64,000 nt of DNA. Origin: Paraburkholderia caffeinilytica (GTDB taxonomy: Bacteria > Pseudomonadota > Gammaproteobacteria > Burkholderiales > Burkholderiaceae). A program made the position numbers and the translations under genes. Location of the stretch: positions 2,480,001 through 2,544,000 of the forward strand of contig NZ_CP031466.1 of NCBI RefSeq assembly GCF_003368325.1. The letters run 5' to 3'. Numbering within the stretch: the first letter of the stretch is position 1; each line of letters opens with the position of its first letter. Shown piece by piece: positions 33,517-42,979 of this stretch. Under the pieces are notes generated by a model. It was not told the DNA's origin, did no database searches, and saw only the letters and a program-made list of their open reading frames with translations.

Positions 33517-35385
33517 TCAGAACGCGAAACAGCTGCATCCCAGCGCGCCCCAAAAACCGTTCGAATCGCTGACCGGCACGTTCTTGCGCCATGCCCAACC
33601 GTGCGCATGGGCGTGCACACCGCACAGATTCGCGCAGCCCTCCACGCACGCCACCGCGCCCGGCTTGTAACGGCTGTAGCCGCCGAACTCCGCAACGGGC
33701 GACCACGACGGGCTAACCGGCAGATCAGGAGGCGCGAGCGGCGCGAATTCATCGTCGGCGTACACGACCTTGCCGCCCACCACCGTCATCGCGGAGGTCA
33801 GGAACTTGATGCGGCTCTCGTCGATCGTGAAGTAATCCTCGCTGAGCACCGCGAAGTCCGCGAACTGACCGGGGACCAGCGCGCCTTTGCGGTCTTCCTC
33901 GTTCGAGAACCAGGCGCTGCCCACCGTGTAGCGACGCAGTGCCTCCATCCGGTCCAGACGATTTTCGCCCGTGTACATCGCAGTGCCGCCGACCGTCTTG
34001 CCCGACACCATCCAGTAGAGCGATACGAAGGGGTTGAAGCTCGCCACGCGCGTGGCATCCGTTCCCGCGCCAACCGGAAGGCCCGCATCCAGCATGTGAC
34101 GCACCGGCGGCGTGCGCTGCACGGCTTCTTCGCCATAGCGCTGAATGAAGTACTCACCCTGATAGGCCATCCGATGCTGGATCGCAATGCCGCCGCCGAG
34201 CGCACGCACGCGTTCGATATTCTTTTGCGTGATGGTCTCGCAATGATCGAAGAACCAGCGCAAGCCGTTGAACGGAATCTCCGCGTTCACGCGTTCGAAG
34301 ACATTCAGGAAGCGCTCGATCGATTCGTTGTAGGTAGCGTGCAGACGGAACGGCCAACGGTTCGCCACCAGCAGCTTAACGACGGCATGGAGTTCATCCT
34401 CAAGCACGTCCGGCAAATCCGGGCGTGGTTCGAGAAAGTCTTCAAAGTCGGCGGCGGAAAACACCAGCATTTCGCCGGCACCGTTGACGCGCAGGAAATC
34501 GTCGCCTTCGCCGGGCTTCGTCATCTTCACCCACTTCGCGAAGTCTTCAATTTCCTTTTTGGCGTTCTGCGTGAACAGGTTGTACGCGATGCGCACAGTC
34601 AGCTCATTGTGCTTCGCCATGTCCATGATGACCGCGTAGTCGTCCGGATAGGCCTGGTAGCCACCGCCCGCGTCGATCGCGCTCGTTACGCCAAGCCGGT
34701 TCAGCTCGCGCATGAAGTGCCGCGTGGAATTGCGCTGATCGTCCGGCGCGAGCTTCGGCCCCTTGGCCAGCGTGGCGTACAGGAGTCCGGCGTTGGGCCG
34801 TGCGATCAGCATGCCGGTTGGATTGCCGCGCCTGTCGCGCTGGATTTCGCCGCCGGGAGGATTGGGGGTGTCTTTCGTATAGCCGACCGCGCGCAATGCC
34901 GCTCCGTTCAATAGCGCGCTGTCATAGAGATGCAGGATGAACACCGGCGTGTCCGGCGCAATCGCGTTGATTTCGTCGAGCGTGGGGCCGCGCCGCTCGG
35001 CAAACTGAAATTCGTTCCAGCCGCCCACCACGCGCACCCATTGGGGCGCAGGGGTGCGGGCCACCTGCTTCTTCAGCATGTCGAGCGCGTCCGCCAGCGA
35101 CGGCACGCCGTCCCAGCGCAACTCCATATTGAAGTTCAGTCCGCCGCGAATGATGTGCAGGTGGGAATCGTTGAGACCGGGAATGACCGTGCGGCCTTTC
35201 AGGTCCACGTGCCGCGTGTTGTCGTTCACGTGCCGCATCACGGCATCGCGCGAGCCCGAAGCGACGATGCGGCCCTTCGCAACGGCGAGCGAATCGGCAA
35301 AGGAACGTTTGTCGTCCTGCGTGGCGATCTTGCCATTGAAGAAGACGACCTCGGCCGGCGCCGGGTCGGAAGTATGGGAAGTCAT
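33517..35385 (-). CDS. YtcJ-like metal-dependent amidohydrolase
   Basis: A 622-aa cytoplasmic amidohydrolase of the YtcJ family. It has the N-terminal beta-sandwich (NGKIATQDDKRSFADSL), the metal-binding H-x-H in PGLNDSHLHIIRGG (about 72-80), further His in FRLHATYNE and WFFDHCETITQ, and the metal Asp in VGAGTDATRV. The C-terminal beta domain ends with LTVVGGKVVYADD-type sequence (here MTVVGGKVVYADDEF). After that comes an unusual ~70-residue tail rich in Cys, His and Trp (CVEGCANLCGVHAHAHGW and LGCSCFAF at the very end) that could bind a metal. The substrate is unknown; the family hydrolyses amide or carbamate-like bonds. Confidence 0.87.
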   Translation of the reverse strand: MTSHTSDPAPAEVVFFNGKIATQDDKRSFADSLAVAKGRIVASGSRDAVMRHVNDNTRHVDLKGRTVIPGLNDSHLHIIRGGLNFNMELRWDGVPSLADALDMLKKQVARTPAPQWVRVVGGWNEFQFAERRGPTLDEINAIAPDTPVFILHLYDSALLNGAALRAVGYTKDTPNPPGGEIQRDRRGNPTGMLIARPNAGLLYATLAKGPKLAPDDQRNSTRHFMRELNRLGVTSAIDAGGGYQAYPDDYAVIMDMAKHNELTVRIAYNLFTQNAKKEIEDFAKWVKMTKPGEGDDFLRVNGAGEMLVFSAADFEDFLEPRPDLPDVLEDELHAVVKLLVANRWPFRLHATYNESIERFLNVFERVNAEIPFNGLRWFFDHCETITQKNIERVRALGGGIAIQHRMAYQGEYFIQRYGEEAVQRTPPVRHMLDAGLPVGAGTDATRVASFNPFVSLYWMVSGKTVGGTAMYTGENRLDRMEALRRYTVGSAWFSNEEDRKGALVPGQFADFAVLSEDYFTIDESRIKFLTSAMTVVGGKVVYADDEFAPLAPPDLPVSPSWSPVAEFGGYSRYKPGAVACVEGCANLCGVHAHAHGWAWRKNVPVSDSNGFWGALGCSCFAF

Positions 35386-35461
35386 GGCGATCCTCGTTGG
35401 GGAGCGCTCCGCTTTTCACGCGCGGAGCGATTCATGGGAAGCGGGTGCTCGCCGCAATGGC

Positions 35462-36151
35462 TTACTTCCTTGCGGGTACCGCCGCCAGAACCTCGTGCTG
35501 CCCCGCCGTGCGCTGGGGAGCCTTGTGCACCATGGTATAGGCGTAGTCCACGCCCATCCCGTACGCACCCGAATGCTCCTTGACGATCGCCATGACGGCT
35601 TCGTAAGTTTCCTTGCGCGCCCAATCGCGCTGCCATTCGAGCAGCACCTGCTGCCAGGTCACCGGGACCACACCGGCCTGAATCATGCGCTGCATCGAAT
35701 ACTCATGCGCCTCCTTCGACGTGCCGCCCGAAGCGTCGGCGACCATGTAGATCTCGTAGTCGCCTTCGTTCATGGCGCACAACGCAAACGTGTTGTTGCA
35801 CACCTCGGTCCATAGACCTGCCACCACCACCTTTTTGCGGCCATTGACAGCAAGCGCGTCACGAACCTTCTGGTCATCCCATGAATTCATGGAGGTGCGC
35901 TCAAGCAATTTATGCCCTGGAAACACGTCCAGCAGCTCGGGGTACGAATAGCCCGAAAAGCTTTCCGATTCCACTGTCGTAATCGTGGTGGGAATGTTAA
36001 ACACGCGCGCCGCCTTCGCGAGCCCTACTACGTTGTTCTTTAGTACCTGACGGTCGATGGACTGGACGCCAAAAGCCATTTGCGGCTGGTGGTCGATGAA
36101 GATGATCTGCGAGTTTGCAGGCGTCAGGACTTCAAGTTTCGGATTTGCCAT
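35462..36151 (-). CDS. YcaC-like isochorismatase-superfamily cysteine hydrolase
   Basis: A 229-aa member of the isochorismatase/YcaC superfamily. The active-site Asp lies in IIFIDHQPQMAFG (about 19-31), a Lys/Arg stretch before the nucleophile reads NGRKKVVVAGLWTEVCNNT with the catalytic Cys near residue 120, and AMNEGDYEIYMVADASGG is the conserved C-terminal element. Such enzymes hydrolyse amides (nicotinamidase-like) or related bonds. The ATG at 36151 (MANPKLEV) is preferred over 36163 and 36193, which only add non-conserved residues. It is the first gene of the leftward block; a 480-bp gene-free gap lies upstream. Confidence 0.88.
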   Translation of the reverse strand: MANPKLEVLTPANSQIIFIDHQPQMAFGVQSIDRQVLKNNVVGLAKAARVFNIPTTITTVESESFSGYSYPELLDVFPGHKLLERTSMNSWDDQKVRDALAVNGRKKVVVAGLWTEVCNNTFALCAMNEGDYEIYMVADASGGTSKEAHEYSMQRMIQAGVVPVTWQQVLLEWQRDWARKETYEAVMAIVKEHSGAYGMGVDYAYTMVHKAPQRTAGQHEVLAAVPARK

Positions 36152-36632
36152 GGCTTTGTGCATCCTGATGGTTAGGTAAACATGGGAAGACATGCCGCAC
36201 TCGCTTGAAGTGCGAGAGAAACTGAAGCCCAGTCTATCGACGGCTTTCCTGAGAGTCCTTGTTGAAATCCTTAATCGTTCTTAAAAGAAATGGGTTCAAG
36301 GAAGACGCGCCACGCGTCATGGACGGTGACGTTTTAAGCAGAATTCATTTTGTGTCGCGGGACTTTCCCGGTCGCCAGTTCAGGAAAATTAAGCATGCTG
36401 AAGTGCCATACGGGAGTCGACGCCGTCCGATTGAAGCTCGCGGTGTCAAATCGTCCACGCATTGCGTCGAGACCGGCCGGCATGAATTCAGTCCGGCCGA
36501 TCCCTTTCCATCTGCGTATCTTTCGTCCAGAAAGAACCGTGATTGATATAATTTTCCAGGCTCAAACGGCCGGGCACGCTTACCGGAAGCCAACACTTCG
36601 CCCTTCAGCCGTCAATCTGACTGGAAGATTCG
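36152..36632. other. 480-bp gene-free region between divergent operons
   Basis: This stretch separates the leftward YcaC-like gene from the rightward chromate-transporter pair and is noticeably less GC-rich than its surroundings. Short open frames are present, but none has a start signal, composition or similarity that supports a gene. It should hold promoters for both sides. I see no PIP box and no convincing inverted repeat. Confidence 0.7.
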
Positions 36633-37199
36633 ATGTCCCAACAAATTGCCAACACGAGTCGGCCACCCTCCCTCACCGGACTTTTCCTGATATTTAGCCG
36701 TATTGGGCTCACGAGCTTCGGTGGCGGCCTGAGCGGCTGGCTCCTGCGCGAATTCGTCCAGGATCGCGGCTGGATCAGCGAAGAAGACTTTCTGAACGGC
36801 CTGGCCATTTCTCAGGCGCTGCCGGGGATCAACGTCAAAAACATGGCGATCTGGATCGGCCACCGTCTGCTCGGCTGGCGCGGCGCGTTGCTGGCCGTTG
36901 CCGGCATCATCGTCCCGCCCGCCGTCTTCATCGTTATTCTCGGCACCGTTCTCGGTCATCTGCTGCAGTTCCCGCTCGCTCACATCCTGCTTGCGGGCGC
37001 GGCGGCGGCGGCCACCGGCCTGTCGTTGTCGATGGGTGTGACGACCGCGCGCCGGGTGCCGCGCAGGTTCCTCCCGCTGCTGTTCCTCGCGGGCACCTTC
37101 GTCGCGGTCGGCATACTGCGCCTGCCCTTGGTGTGGGTCGTGATCGGCGCGGGAGGCCTGAGCGTGTTTTTCGAATACATCAAACTGCGCAAAGCCTGA
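36633..37199 (+). CDS. chrA: Chromate transporter, N-terminal-type subunit (short CHR)
   Basis: A 188-aa membrane protein of the short CHR family; the two halves of a ChrA-type transporter are encoded by adjacent genes here. It has the N-terminal signature FSRIGLTSFGGGLSGWLLREFV (given by its ends FSRIG and REFV), ALPGINVKNMAI, and about five to six transmembrane segments. Pairs of this type export chromate or import sulfate-like anions; specificity cannot be read from sequence. The Shine-Dalgarno GGAAGA is 5 nt before the ATG, and the partner gene starts 2 bp after the stop. Confidence 0.87.
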   Translation: MSQQIANTSRPPSLTGLFLIFSRIGLTSFGGGLSGWLLREFVQDRGWISEEDFLNGLAISQALPGINVKNMAIWIGHRLLGWRGALLAVAGIIVPPAVFIVILGTVLGHLLQFPLAHILLAGAAAAATGLSLSMGVTTARRVPRRFLPLLFLAGTFVAVGILRLPLVWVVIGAGGLSVFFEYIKLRKA

Positions 37200-37201
37200 C
37201 C

Positions 37202-37774
37202 ATGTCGAATCGCATTCTTCTGCAGCTCGCGGCGGTTTTCGCCCCCCTGTCGCTGGTGACGATAGGCGGCGGCCAGGCCATCGTCGCGGATATCCAACGG
37301 CAGGTGGTGGACGTGCATGGATGGATGACGCATGCCCAGTTCGGTGTCGACTTCGCCATTTCGCGCATGGCGCCCGGGCCCGGCTCGCTGCTGGCCACCT
37401 TGATCGGCTGGCAGATTGCGGGGTTCTGGGGCGCCGTGGTGGCCACGCTGGCATTGCTCGCCCCGACCGGCATCCTGATCTACGGCGTGACCCACATCTG
37501 GACGCGCTATAAAGGCGCGGCGTGGCAACTGGCGCTCGAGCGTGGGCTGCGCCCCGTTGCCTCCGGCATGATTCTCGCCGCGGGATGGGTTCTGCTGAAG
37601 TCGCTCGACGGCGGGCTTCCGGCCAAGGCGATTGCCCTCATGTCGGTGGGAACGCTGCTCAGCACGCGAATCAACCCGCTGCTTCTGTTGCTTGGCGGCG
37701 CATTGCTGCTGCTCGGGATGAGTGAGTTCGGCGCCAACCTCCCGTCCATCCTTCAAGTACATATGGCGAGCTAG
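37202..37774 (+). CDS. Chromate transporter, C-terminal-type subunit (short CHR)
   Basis: A 190-aa partner of the preceding short CHR protein. It has the family signature APLSLVTIGGGQAIVADIQRQ (ends APLSLV and DIQRQ), ISRMAPGPGSLLATLIGWQ and about six transmembrane segments. The arrangement of two ~190-aa CHR proteins in tandem, each a half transporter, is established for short-chain CHR systems that act as heterodimers. The start at 37202 is 2 bp after the first subunit's stop, so the two are translationally coupled. The product ends near the convergent ManD gene (9 bp between stops). Confidence 0.87.
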   Translation: MSNRILLQLAAVFAPLSLVTIGGGQAIVADIQRQVVDVHGWMTHAQFGVDFAISRMAPGPGSLLATLIGWQIAGFWGAVVATLALLAPTGILIYGVTHIWTRYKGAAWQLALERGLRPVASGMILAAGWVLLKSLDGGLPAKAIALMSVGTLLSTRINPLLLLLGGALLLLGMSEFGANLPSILQVHMAS

Positions 37775-37783
37775 CGCTATTCG

Positions 37784-39031
37784 TCACGGCGTTTGCAGTG
37801 TGCCGTCCTTCAAGCGGGTTTGTGTCCACGTCGTCACGGTGTTTTCGCACGGATATTTCGCGGCCTCGGTTTCGTCGATGTCCACGCCCAAGCCCGGTTT
37901 GTCATTGGCATAGACGTGTCCGTTCCTGAATTCCGGCAGCCCCGGGAAGACATCGAGCAAGGCCTCTCCCGGCCCCTTAAGGTCCTGGATCACGAAGTTC
38001 GGCGGCTCGGTTCCCGACCATTCCTGCACGCCGAAATTACGCGCGGCGAGATCGATATGAATGTTCGCCGCGTGCGCCAACGGCGACATATCGCCCGGGC
38101 CGTGCCATGCGGTCCTTACCCCGAACTGCTCGGCAAATATCTGTAACTTGCGGCCTGCAGTGATACCGCCGATCTGGCTGAGATGCACACGAATGAAGTC
38201 GATCAGGCGCTCGGTGATCAGAAAGCGCCATTCGTACGGGTTATTGAACAACTCGCCCTGCGCCAACGGCGTGGTTGTTTTGGCGCGTAGCTGACGCATC
38301 CATTCGCCTTCCTCGAGAGCAATCGCGTCTTCAAGAAAGAACAGCTCGTACTGTTCAAGCTCGCACGCGAAACGGATGGCTTCCACCGGCTTCAGGCGCT
38401 CATGCACGTCATGGCACAACGCGACGTCGAAACCGATCTTGCTGCGAATGCCGTCGAACAGCTTGAGCGTCTCCCGCATGTATTTTCGACTGTCGAGATA
38501 CACGCCGTTTGCAGCGCCTTCAGGCGCGCTCGCGGGCGCCTTGCCGAATCCGCCCCCGCCATAGCCGCCGCTCTGGCAACGAATATGCGTGATGCCCTGC
38601 TCGCGATACTTCTGGATGTTCTCGCACAACTCGTTCAGATCGCGACCGTCCGCATGGCGATAAATCGGCACGCCCTCGCGACACTTGCCGCCGAACAACT
38701 GGTAGAGCGGCATGTTCGCCATCTTGCCCTTGATGTCCCACAGCGCCATATCGATACCGGAGATGGCGTTGTTCTCGATCGGACCGTTGCGCCAATATGC
38801 GTTCTGATGCATCAGTTGCCACAGTTCCTCGATCGCCTCGGCATCACGGCCGATCAGCAACGGCCGCAGATATTCCTCGATGAGGCACTTCACCGCCACG
38901 TGCCGGTAAGCGAACGTCGCGCATCCGAGACCGACCAGGCCGGGCTGGTTGGTCTCGATTTTCACGACGATCAGGTTGATGCCTTCCGGCGCGGTCAGGA
39001 TGACCTTTACATCGGTAATCAGGGTTGCCAT
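37784..39031 (-). CDS. ManD/RspA-family sugar-acid dehydratase (enolase superfamily)
   Basis: A 415-aa enolase-superfamily enzyme of the mannonate dehydratase ManD (RspA) subgroup, which removes water from D-mannonate and/or D-gluconate to give 2-keto-3-deoxygluconate. The N-terminal capping domain (1-125) contains the TFAYRH element. The barrel has an Mg ligand Asp in FDVALCHDVHERL, a Glu in LFFLEDAIALEEGEW and a Glu in LAQGELFNNP, and the catalytic His in TAWHGPGDMSP. Length is normal. It closes a leftward operon with idnD-like and idnO-like dehydrogenases and two MFS transporters, consistent with hexonate breakdown. ManD members differ widely in activity, so the true substrate is uncertain. 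Confidence 0.88.
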   Translation of the reverse strand: MATLITDVKVILTAPEGINLIVVKIETNQPGLVGLGCATFAYRHVAVKCLIEEYLRPLLIGRDAEAIEELWQLMHQNAYWRNGPIENNAISGIDMALWDIKGKMANMPLYQLFGGKCREGVPIYRHADGRDLNELCENIQKYREQGITHIRCQSGGYGGGGFGKAPASAPEGAANGVYLDSRKYMRETLKLFDGIRSKIGFDVALCHDVHERLKPVEAIRFACELEQYELFFLEDAIALEEGEWMRQLRAKTTTPLAQGELFNNPYEWRFLITERLIDFIRVHLSQIGGITAGRKLQIFAEQFGVRTAWHGPGDMSPLAHAANIHIDLAARNFGVQEWSGTEPPNFVIQDLKGPGEALLDVFPGLPEFRNGHVYANDKPGLGVDIDETEAAKYPCENTVTTWTQTRLKDGTLQTP

Positions 39032-39086
39032 GTTCTGTCTGCCAAAATCGAATCAATGAATCGGACGCGCGTTGCCGGGTTCTTCA

Positions 39087-40127
39087 TCAGAACGTGATCT
39101 GCACTTTCATCTGCGCGCTGCGATCCGCAGCGAGATCGAAGGCTTCGATCGCGCGCTCGATCGGCAGCGTGGCGGTGATGATCGGCTTCACGTCGATGCG
39201 GCCTTCCTTGATGAGCCGCGCGGCCAGCGCATATTCGCCGTGAAAGCGGAACGCGCCCTGCAAGCGGATTTCCTTGCCGACCAGCGCGTTGATCGGAATC
39301 GGCACGTCGCCGGTAACACCGACCTGCACGATGGTGCCGCGCGGACGCAGCGCGGGGATGACATCTTTCAGCACCGCCGCCGCGCCGGTACATTCGATCG
39401 CGACATCGAAATAGCCCTTCTCCGCGGTGAATTCGTCCGCCTTCAGACCTGGCTCGATCGAGACGTTGAGGGTGCGGGTGGCGCCCATTTCCGTGGCTTT
39501 CTTCAAGGGTGCGTCGTGGATGTCGGTGGCCACCACTTCGAGCGCGCCGGCGTGGCGGGCGGCCGCCACGACCAGCGCGCCGATCGGGCCTGAACCGGTC
39601 ACCAGCACGCGCTTGCCCGTCACGGAGCCCGCCTGACTGACCGCATGCAACGCGACGGCCAACGGTTCGGCGCAAGCCGCCTCGCCAAGCGAGACCGCGG
39701 TACCGACCGGCTCGCATTGATATTCCTCGGCCGCGATCCGTTCGCGAAACGCGCCCTGACTGTGCGGAACGCGCATCGCGCTGCCGTAGAACCACATGTC
39801 CGCGCAATGCTGCTGTTCTCCGGCCAGGCAGAACTTGCAATGTCCGCACGGACGGCTCGGATTCAGCGCAATGCGATCGCCGGGTTTGACTCGCGTGACC
39901 TTGCCGCCGACGGCCTCCACCGTTCCCGCGACTTCATGACCGAGCACGATCGGTTGCTTCACGCGCACGACACCGAAACCGCCATGCAGGTAATAGTGCA
40001 GGTCGGATCCGCAAATTCCGCCAGCGCCGATGCGAACCAGCACCTGGCTCTCCCCGATGTCCGCCACCTCGACGGCTTCTATCCGTAAATCCTTTTCTGC
40101 GTGCAATACGCAGGCGCGCGCTTCCAT
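39087..40127 (-). CDS. idnD: L-idonate 5-dehydrogenase-like zinc alcohol dehydrogenase
   Basis: A 346-aa zinc-dependent medium-chain dehydrogenase. Catalytic zinc ligands are Cys in GGICGSDLHYY and His in VLGHEVAG. The structural zinc loop PCGHCKFCLAGEQQHC carries four Cys, and the NAD(P)-binding turn is VTGSGPIGALV (about 168-178). The best-matching family is L-idonate 5-dehydrogenase (IdnD), which oxidises L-idonate to 5-ketogluconate; this fits the adjacent gluconate 5-dehydrogenase-like SDR gene. The ATG at 40127 (MEARACVL) gives the normal family start; the frame is open for a further 35 codons. It lies 40 bp from the upstream MFS gene stop. Confidence 0.87.
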   Translation of the reverse strand: MEARACVLHAEKDLRIEAVEVADIGESQVLVRIGAGGICGSDLHYYLHGGFGVVRVKQPIVLGHEVAGTVEAVGGKVTRVKPGDRIALNPSRPCGHCKFCLAGEQQHCADMWFYGSAMRVPHSQGAFRERIAAEEYQCEPVGTAVSLGEAACAEPLAVALHAVSQAGSVTGKRVLVTGSGPIGALVVAAARHAGALEVVATDIHDAPLKKATEMGATRTLNVSIEPGLKADEFTAEKGYFDVAIECTGAAAVLKDVIPALRPRGTIVQVGVTGDVPIPINALVGKEIRLQGAFRFHGEYALAARLIKEGRIDVKPIITATLPIERAIEAFDLAADRSAQMKVQITF

Positions 40128-40167
40128 GAACAACTCCCGTTTCAATAATTCCGTTGGCATCCGCGAT

Positions 40168-41496
40168 TCATTCCGGCAGCACGATGCGTTCGATCTTGCC
40201 GACGATAAACACATAAGACAGCGCGCCGACAAGTGCCAGCGCGCCGATGAAAACCAGCGCCGATTCGAAGTGTCCGTCCTTGACCAGCACGCCGATCACG
40301 ATCGGCACCGCGATGGCCGACAGATTGCCCATGAAGTTGAACATTCCGCCGGTGAGGCCGATCAGGCTCTTCGGCGCGAGTGCGGAGACGAACGCCCAGG
40401 TGATCGACGCCATGCCGTTGCCGAAGAAAGCCAGCGACATGAAAAGAATGATGGCGGCCTGATCCTGAACATAGTTGGCGCCGACAATCGACGTCGCGAG
40501 CACTAGTCCGGAGATGACGGGCAGCTTGCGCGCAAAGCCGACTGAGAACCCACGTCTAAGCAGAAAGTCCGACAGGAAACCTGAACACAGAATGCCGACA
40601 TAGGCCGCGAGAAACGGCACCGATGCCATGAATCCCATCTTGAGGGTCGTCATCCCACGATACTTGACGAGGTAGGTTGGAAACCAGGTGAGGAAGAACC
40701 ACAGGATCGACGACAGGCAAAATTGGCCGATGAACACGCCCCAGACGTTGCGGTTCTTCAGTACATGTTTGAAATCGGCCCAACCGCCTTGCCGCGCGCC
40801 GGCATGTTCGCCGACCTCGACCAGACCGCCGCCCTGCCGGATGTAATCGAGTTCGGCGGCGTCGGCTTTGCTGTCTTTCGGGTCGCGGTAGCAAATGAAC
40901 CACACGATGCTATACACGACCCCGGCAGCACCTGTGAAGAACAGCATGCCGCGCCAGCCGAACGTCGCCTGAACATAAACGAGCAGCGGCATGAAGAACG
41001 CGATGCCGACGAACTGCCCGGAGGTGTAAAACGCAATCGCCGTCGCGCGTTCGCGCTCGGGAAACCACGTGGTGACGACGCGGTTATTGGTCGGATATGA
41101 AGGCGCTTCGAACGTGCCGAGCAGCACGCGCAAGCCGAACAGCGTCGAGAAGCCATTCACGACCGCCTGCAGGCACGTCGCCACCGACCATCCGCACAGC
41201 AGGATGGCGTACAGGATGCGCGGCTTGACGCGATCGACGAGCATCCCGCCGGGGATCTGCAGAATCGCGTACGACCAGCCGAATGCCGAAAAAATCAGAC
41301 CGAGTTGCACAGGACTCAGATTCAGATCGCGTCCGAGCAACGGAGCGGCCAGCGACAGATTGCTGCGATCCATGTAGTTGACCACGATGCCGAGAAACAG
41401 CAGGAAACCGACAACGAAACGTTTTTTTGTGGCTTTGGCCGCGACCGCGGATCGCGCCTTTGCGGTGCTCAAGGTGGAGGTGCTTTCGAATTTCAT
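40168..41496 (-). CDS. MFS transporter, hexuronate/glucarate type
   Basis: A 442-aa major-facilitator protein with twelve predicted membrane helices, of the anion:cation symporter (ACS) subgroup that includes GudP and ExuT. Signatures are NYMDRSNLSLAAP after helix 1, GWSYAILQIPGGMLVDRVKPR in loop 2-3 (ends GWSYAI and RVKPR), and RVLLGTFEAPSYPTNNRVVTTWFP near helix 4. It should import a hexonate or hexuronate with protons. The ATG at 41496 (MKFESTST) is taken as the start. A second MFS gene lies just upstream in the same operon, an unusual duplication of function. Confidence 0.9.
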   Translation of the reverse strand: MKFESTSTLSTAKARSAVAAKATKKRFVVGFLLFLGIVVNYMDRSNLSLAAPLLGRDLNLSPVQLGLIFSAFGWSYAILQIPGGMLVDRVKPRILYAILLCGWSVATCLQAVVNGFSTLFGLRVLLGTFEAPSYPTNNRVVTTWFPERERATAIAFYTSGQFVGIAFFMPLLVYVQATFGWRGMLFFTGAAGVVYSIVWFICYRDPKDSKADAAELDYIRQGGGLVEVGEHAGARQGGWADFKHVLKNRNVWGVFIGQFCLSSILWFFLTWFPTYLVKYRGMTTLKMGFMASVPFLAAYVGILCSGFLSDFLLRRGFSVGFARKLPVISGLVLATSIVGANYVQDQAAIILFMSLAFFGNGMASITWAFVSALAPKSLIGLTGGMFNFMGNLSAIAVPIVIGVLVKDGHFESALVFIGALALVGALSYVFIVGKIERIVLPE

Positions 41497-41606
41497 CAGC
41501 AATCCCTTTGATTGGATGGCCTGCCGTACGAGTCGGCGGCTGCCAGCCCTGCCCGGCTTGAAGGACCGGGAGCACAGGGCTGGCGCGTGCAATTGATTGC
41601 GCGTTA

Positions 41607-42899
41607 TTACGTGCGACGCAACGACAGTGCAGCGTCACGCCTCGCGTGCTCGTCGGCATTCGCGGGCACGGTCATCATCAGGATCACCGAAAGCAGCAGG
41701 CCGGCCGCCATGAAAATGTACGAAGCCGCCGGGCTGCCAGTCGCACCGTTCAGATAGCCCACCACCCAGGATCCGAGGAACGCCCCCAGCGCGCCGCATG
41801 CGTTGATGAGGCCGATCGCGCCGCCCAGCACGTTGCTCGGAATCAGCTCCGGCACCAGCGCGAAGAACGGGCCGTACGGCGCGTACATCGTTGCACCCGC
41901 AACGACCAGCAGCGCAAACGAGATCCAGAAATGCGAGCCGCCGATCAGATAGGACGCGACGAACGCAATGGTTCCGACGAGCAGCAGCGGCCAGACGAAC
42001 AGCTTGCGGTTGCGTGTCTTGTCCGAGAGCCACGACGCCAGCAGCATCAGGATGATTGCAGCGAGATAAGGCACAGCGGCGAGCCAGCCCACCGAGACGA
42101 TGTCGATCGTCGAGGCGGCCTTGAGGATCGACGGCAGCCACATGATGAAGCCGTACACGCCGATGCTCCACAGCGCATGAATCGCGCAGAACTTGACCAC
42201 GATCGACGAACGGAACGCCGCCTTGTAATTGCGCACCGGCGCGATATGCGCCTGCTCGGCCTTCAGGCGTGTGTCGAGTTCAGTCTTTTCGGCGTCGCTC
42301 ATCCAGGACGCGTCGGCCGGACGGTCCTTCACCGTGAACCACCAGACCACCGCCCAGGCGAGCGCGGGCAAGCCTTCGAAAATAAACATCTCGCGCCAGC
42401 CGAAACTATGCACCAGATAACCGGACACCACCGACATCCACAGCACCGTGACCGGGTTGCCGAGAATCAGGAAAGTATTGGCGCGCGAGCGCTCGCTGCG
42501 CGTGAACCAGCGGCTGATGTACATCAGCATCGACGGCATCACGGCCGCCTCCACGACACCGAGCGTGAAGCGCAGCGCCATCAGCATCGGAATATTGCTG
42601 ACCATGCCGGTCGCCGCCGCGCACAGTCCCCACAGAATCAGGCTGACGAAGATCAGCTTCTTCACGCTGTTGCGTTGGGCGTAGATCGCGCCGGGCACCT
42701 GGAACAGGCAATAGCCGAGAAAGAACAGCGAGCCGATCAGCGACGAGGTGCCGTGCGTGATGCCGAGATCCTTGTCGATCCCGGCCGCGGCGGCGAAGCC
42801 GTAGTTCGCGCGGTCGAGATAGGCGAGGCTATACGTGATGAAGATGATGGGCATCAGATACCACCATCTTTGGGTTGCTACGGGTTTGACGCTTTCCAT
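41607..42899 (-). CDS. MFS transporter, sugar-acid (2-ketogluconate/tartrate-like) type
   Basis: A 430-aa MFS protein of the ACS family: YSLAYLDRANYGFA after helix 1, LGYCLFQVPGAIYAQRNSVKK in loop 2-3 (ends LGYCLF and NSVKK), twelve membrane helices and a central loop at about 190-225. It differs markedly from the neighbouring MFS protein and is closer to 2-ketogluconate or tartrate transporters by its loop 2-3 sequence. A role in importing a ketogluconate or related acid fits the operon. It lies between the SDR gene and the other MFS gene (about 110 bp before the latter). Confidence 0.88.
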   Translation of the reverse strand: MESVKPVATQRWWYLMPIIFITYSLAYLDRANYGFAAAAGIDKDLGITHGTSSLIGSLFFLGYCLFQVPGAIYAQRNSVKKLIFVSLILWGLCAAATGMVSNIPMLMALRFTLGVVEAAVMPSMLMYISRWFTRSERSRANTFLILGNPVTVLWMSVVSGYLVHSFGWREMFIFEGLPALAWAVVWWFTVKDRPADASWMSDAEKTELDTRLKAEQAHIAPVRNYKAAFRSSIVVKFCAIHALWSIGVYGFIMWLPSILKAASTIDIVSVGWLAAVPYLAAIILMLLASWLSDKTRNRKLFVWPLLLVGTIAFVASYLIGGSHFWISFALLVVAGATMYAPYGPFFALVPELIPSNVLGGAIGLINACGALGAFLGSWVVGYLNGATGSPAASYIFMAAGLLLSVILMMTVPANADEHARRDAALSLRRT

Positions 42900-42979
42900 G
42901 ATGTCTCCGGATCGGTACGGCGCACGAACTACCTGATGCGAGCGGCTGTTTGTTTTGCTCTACTCGCGTGGACCTGCGT

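Noticed and set aside
36259..36546. 95-aa rightward frame in the gap before the chromate transporter
   Set aside because: No Shine-Dalgarno, no family resemblance and composition unlike neighbouring genes.
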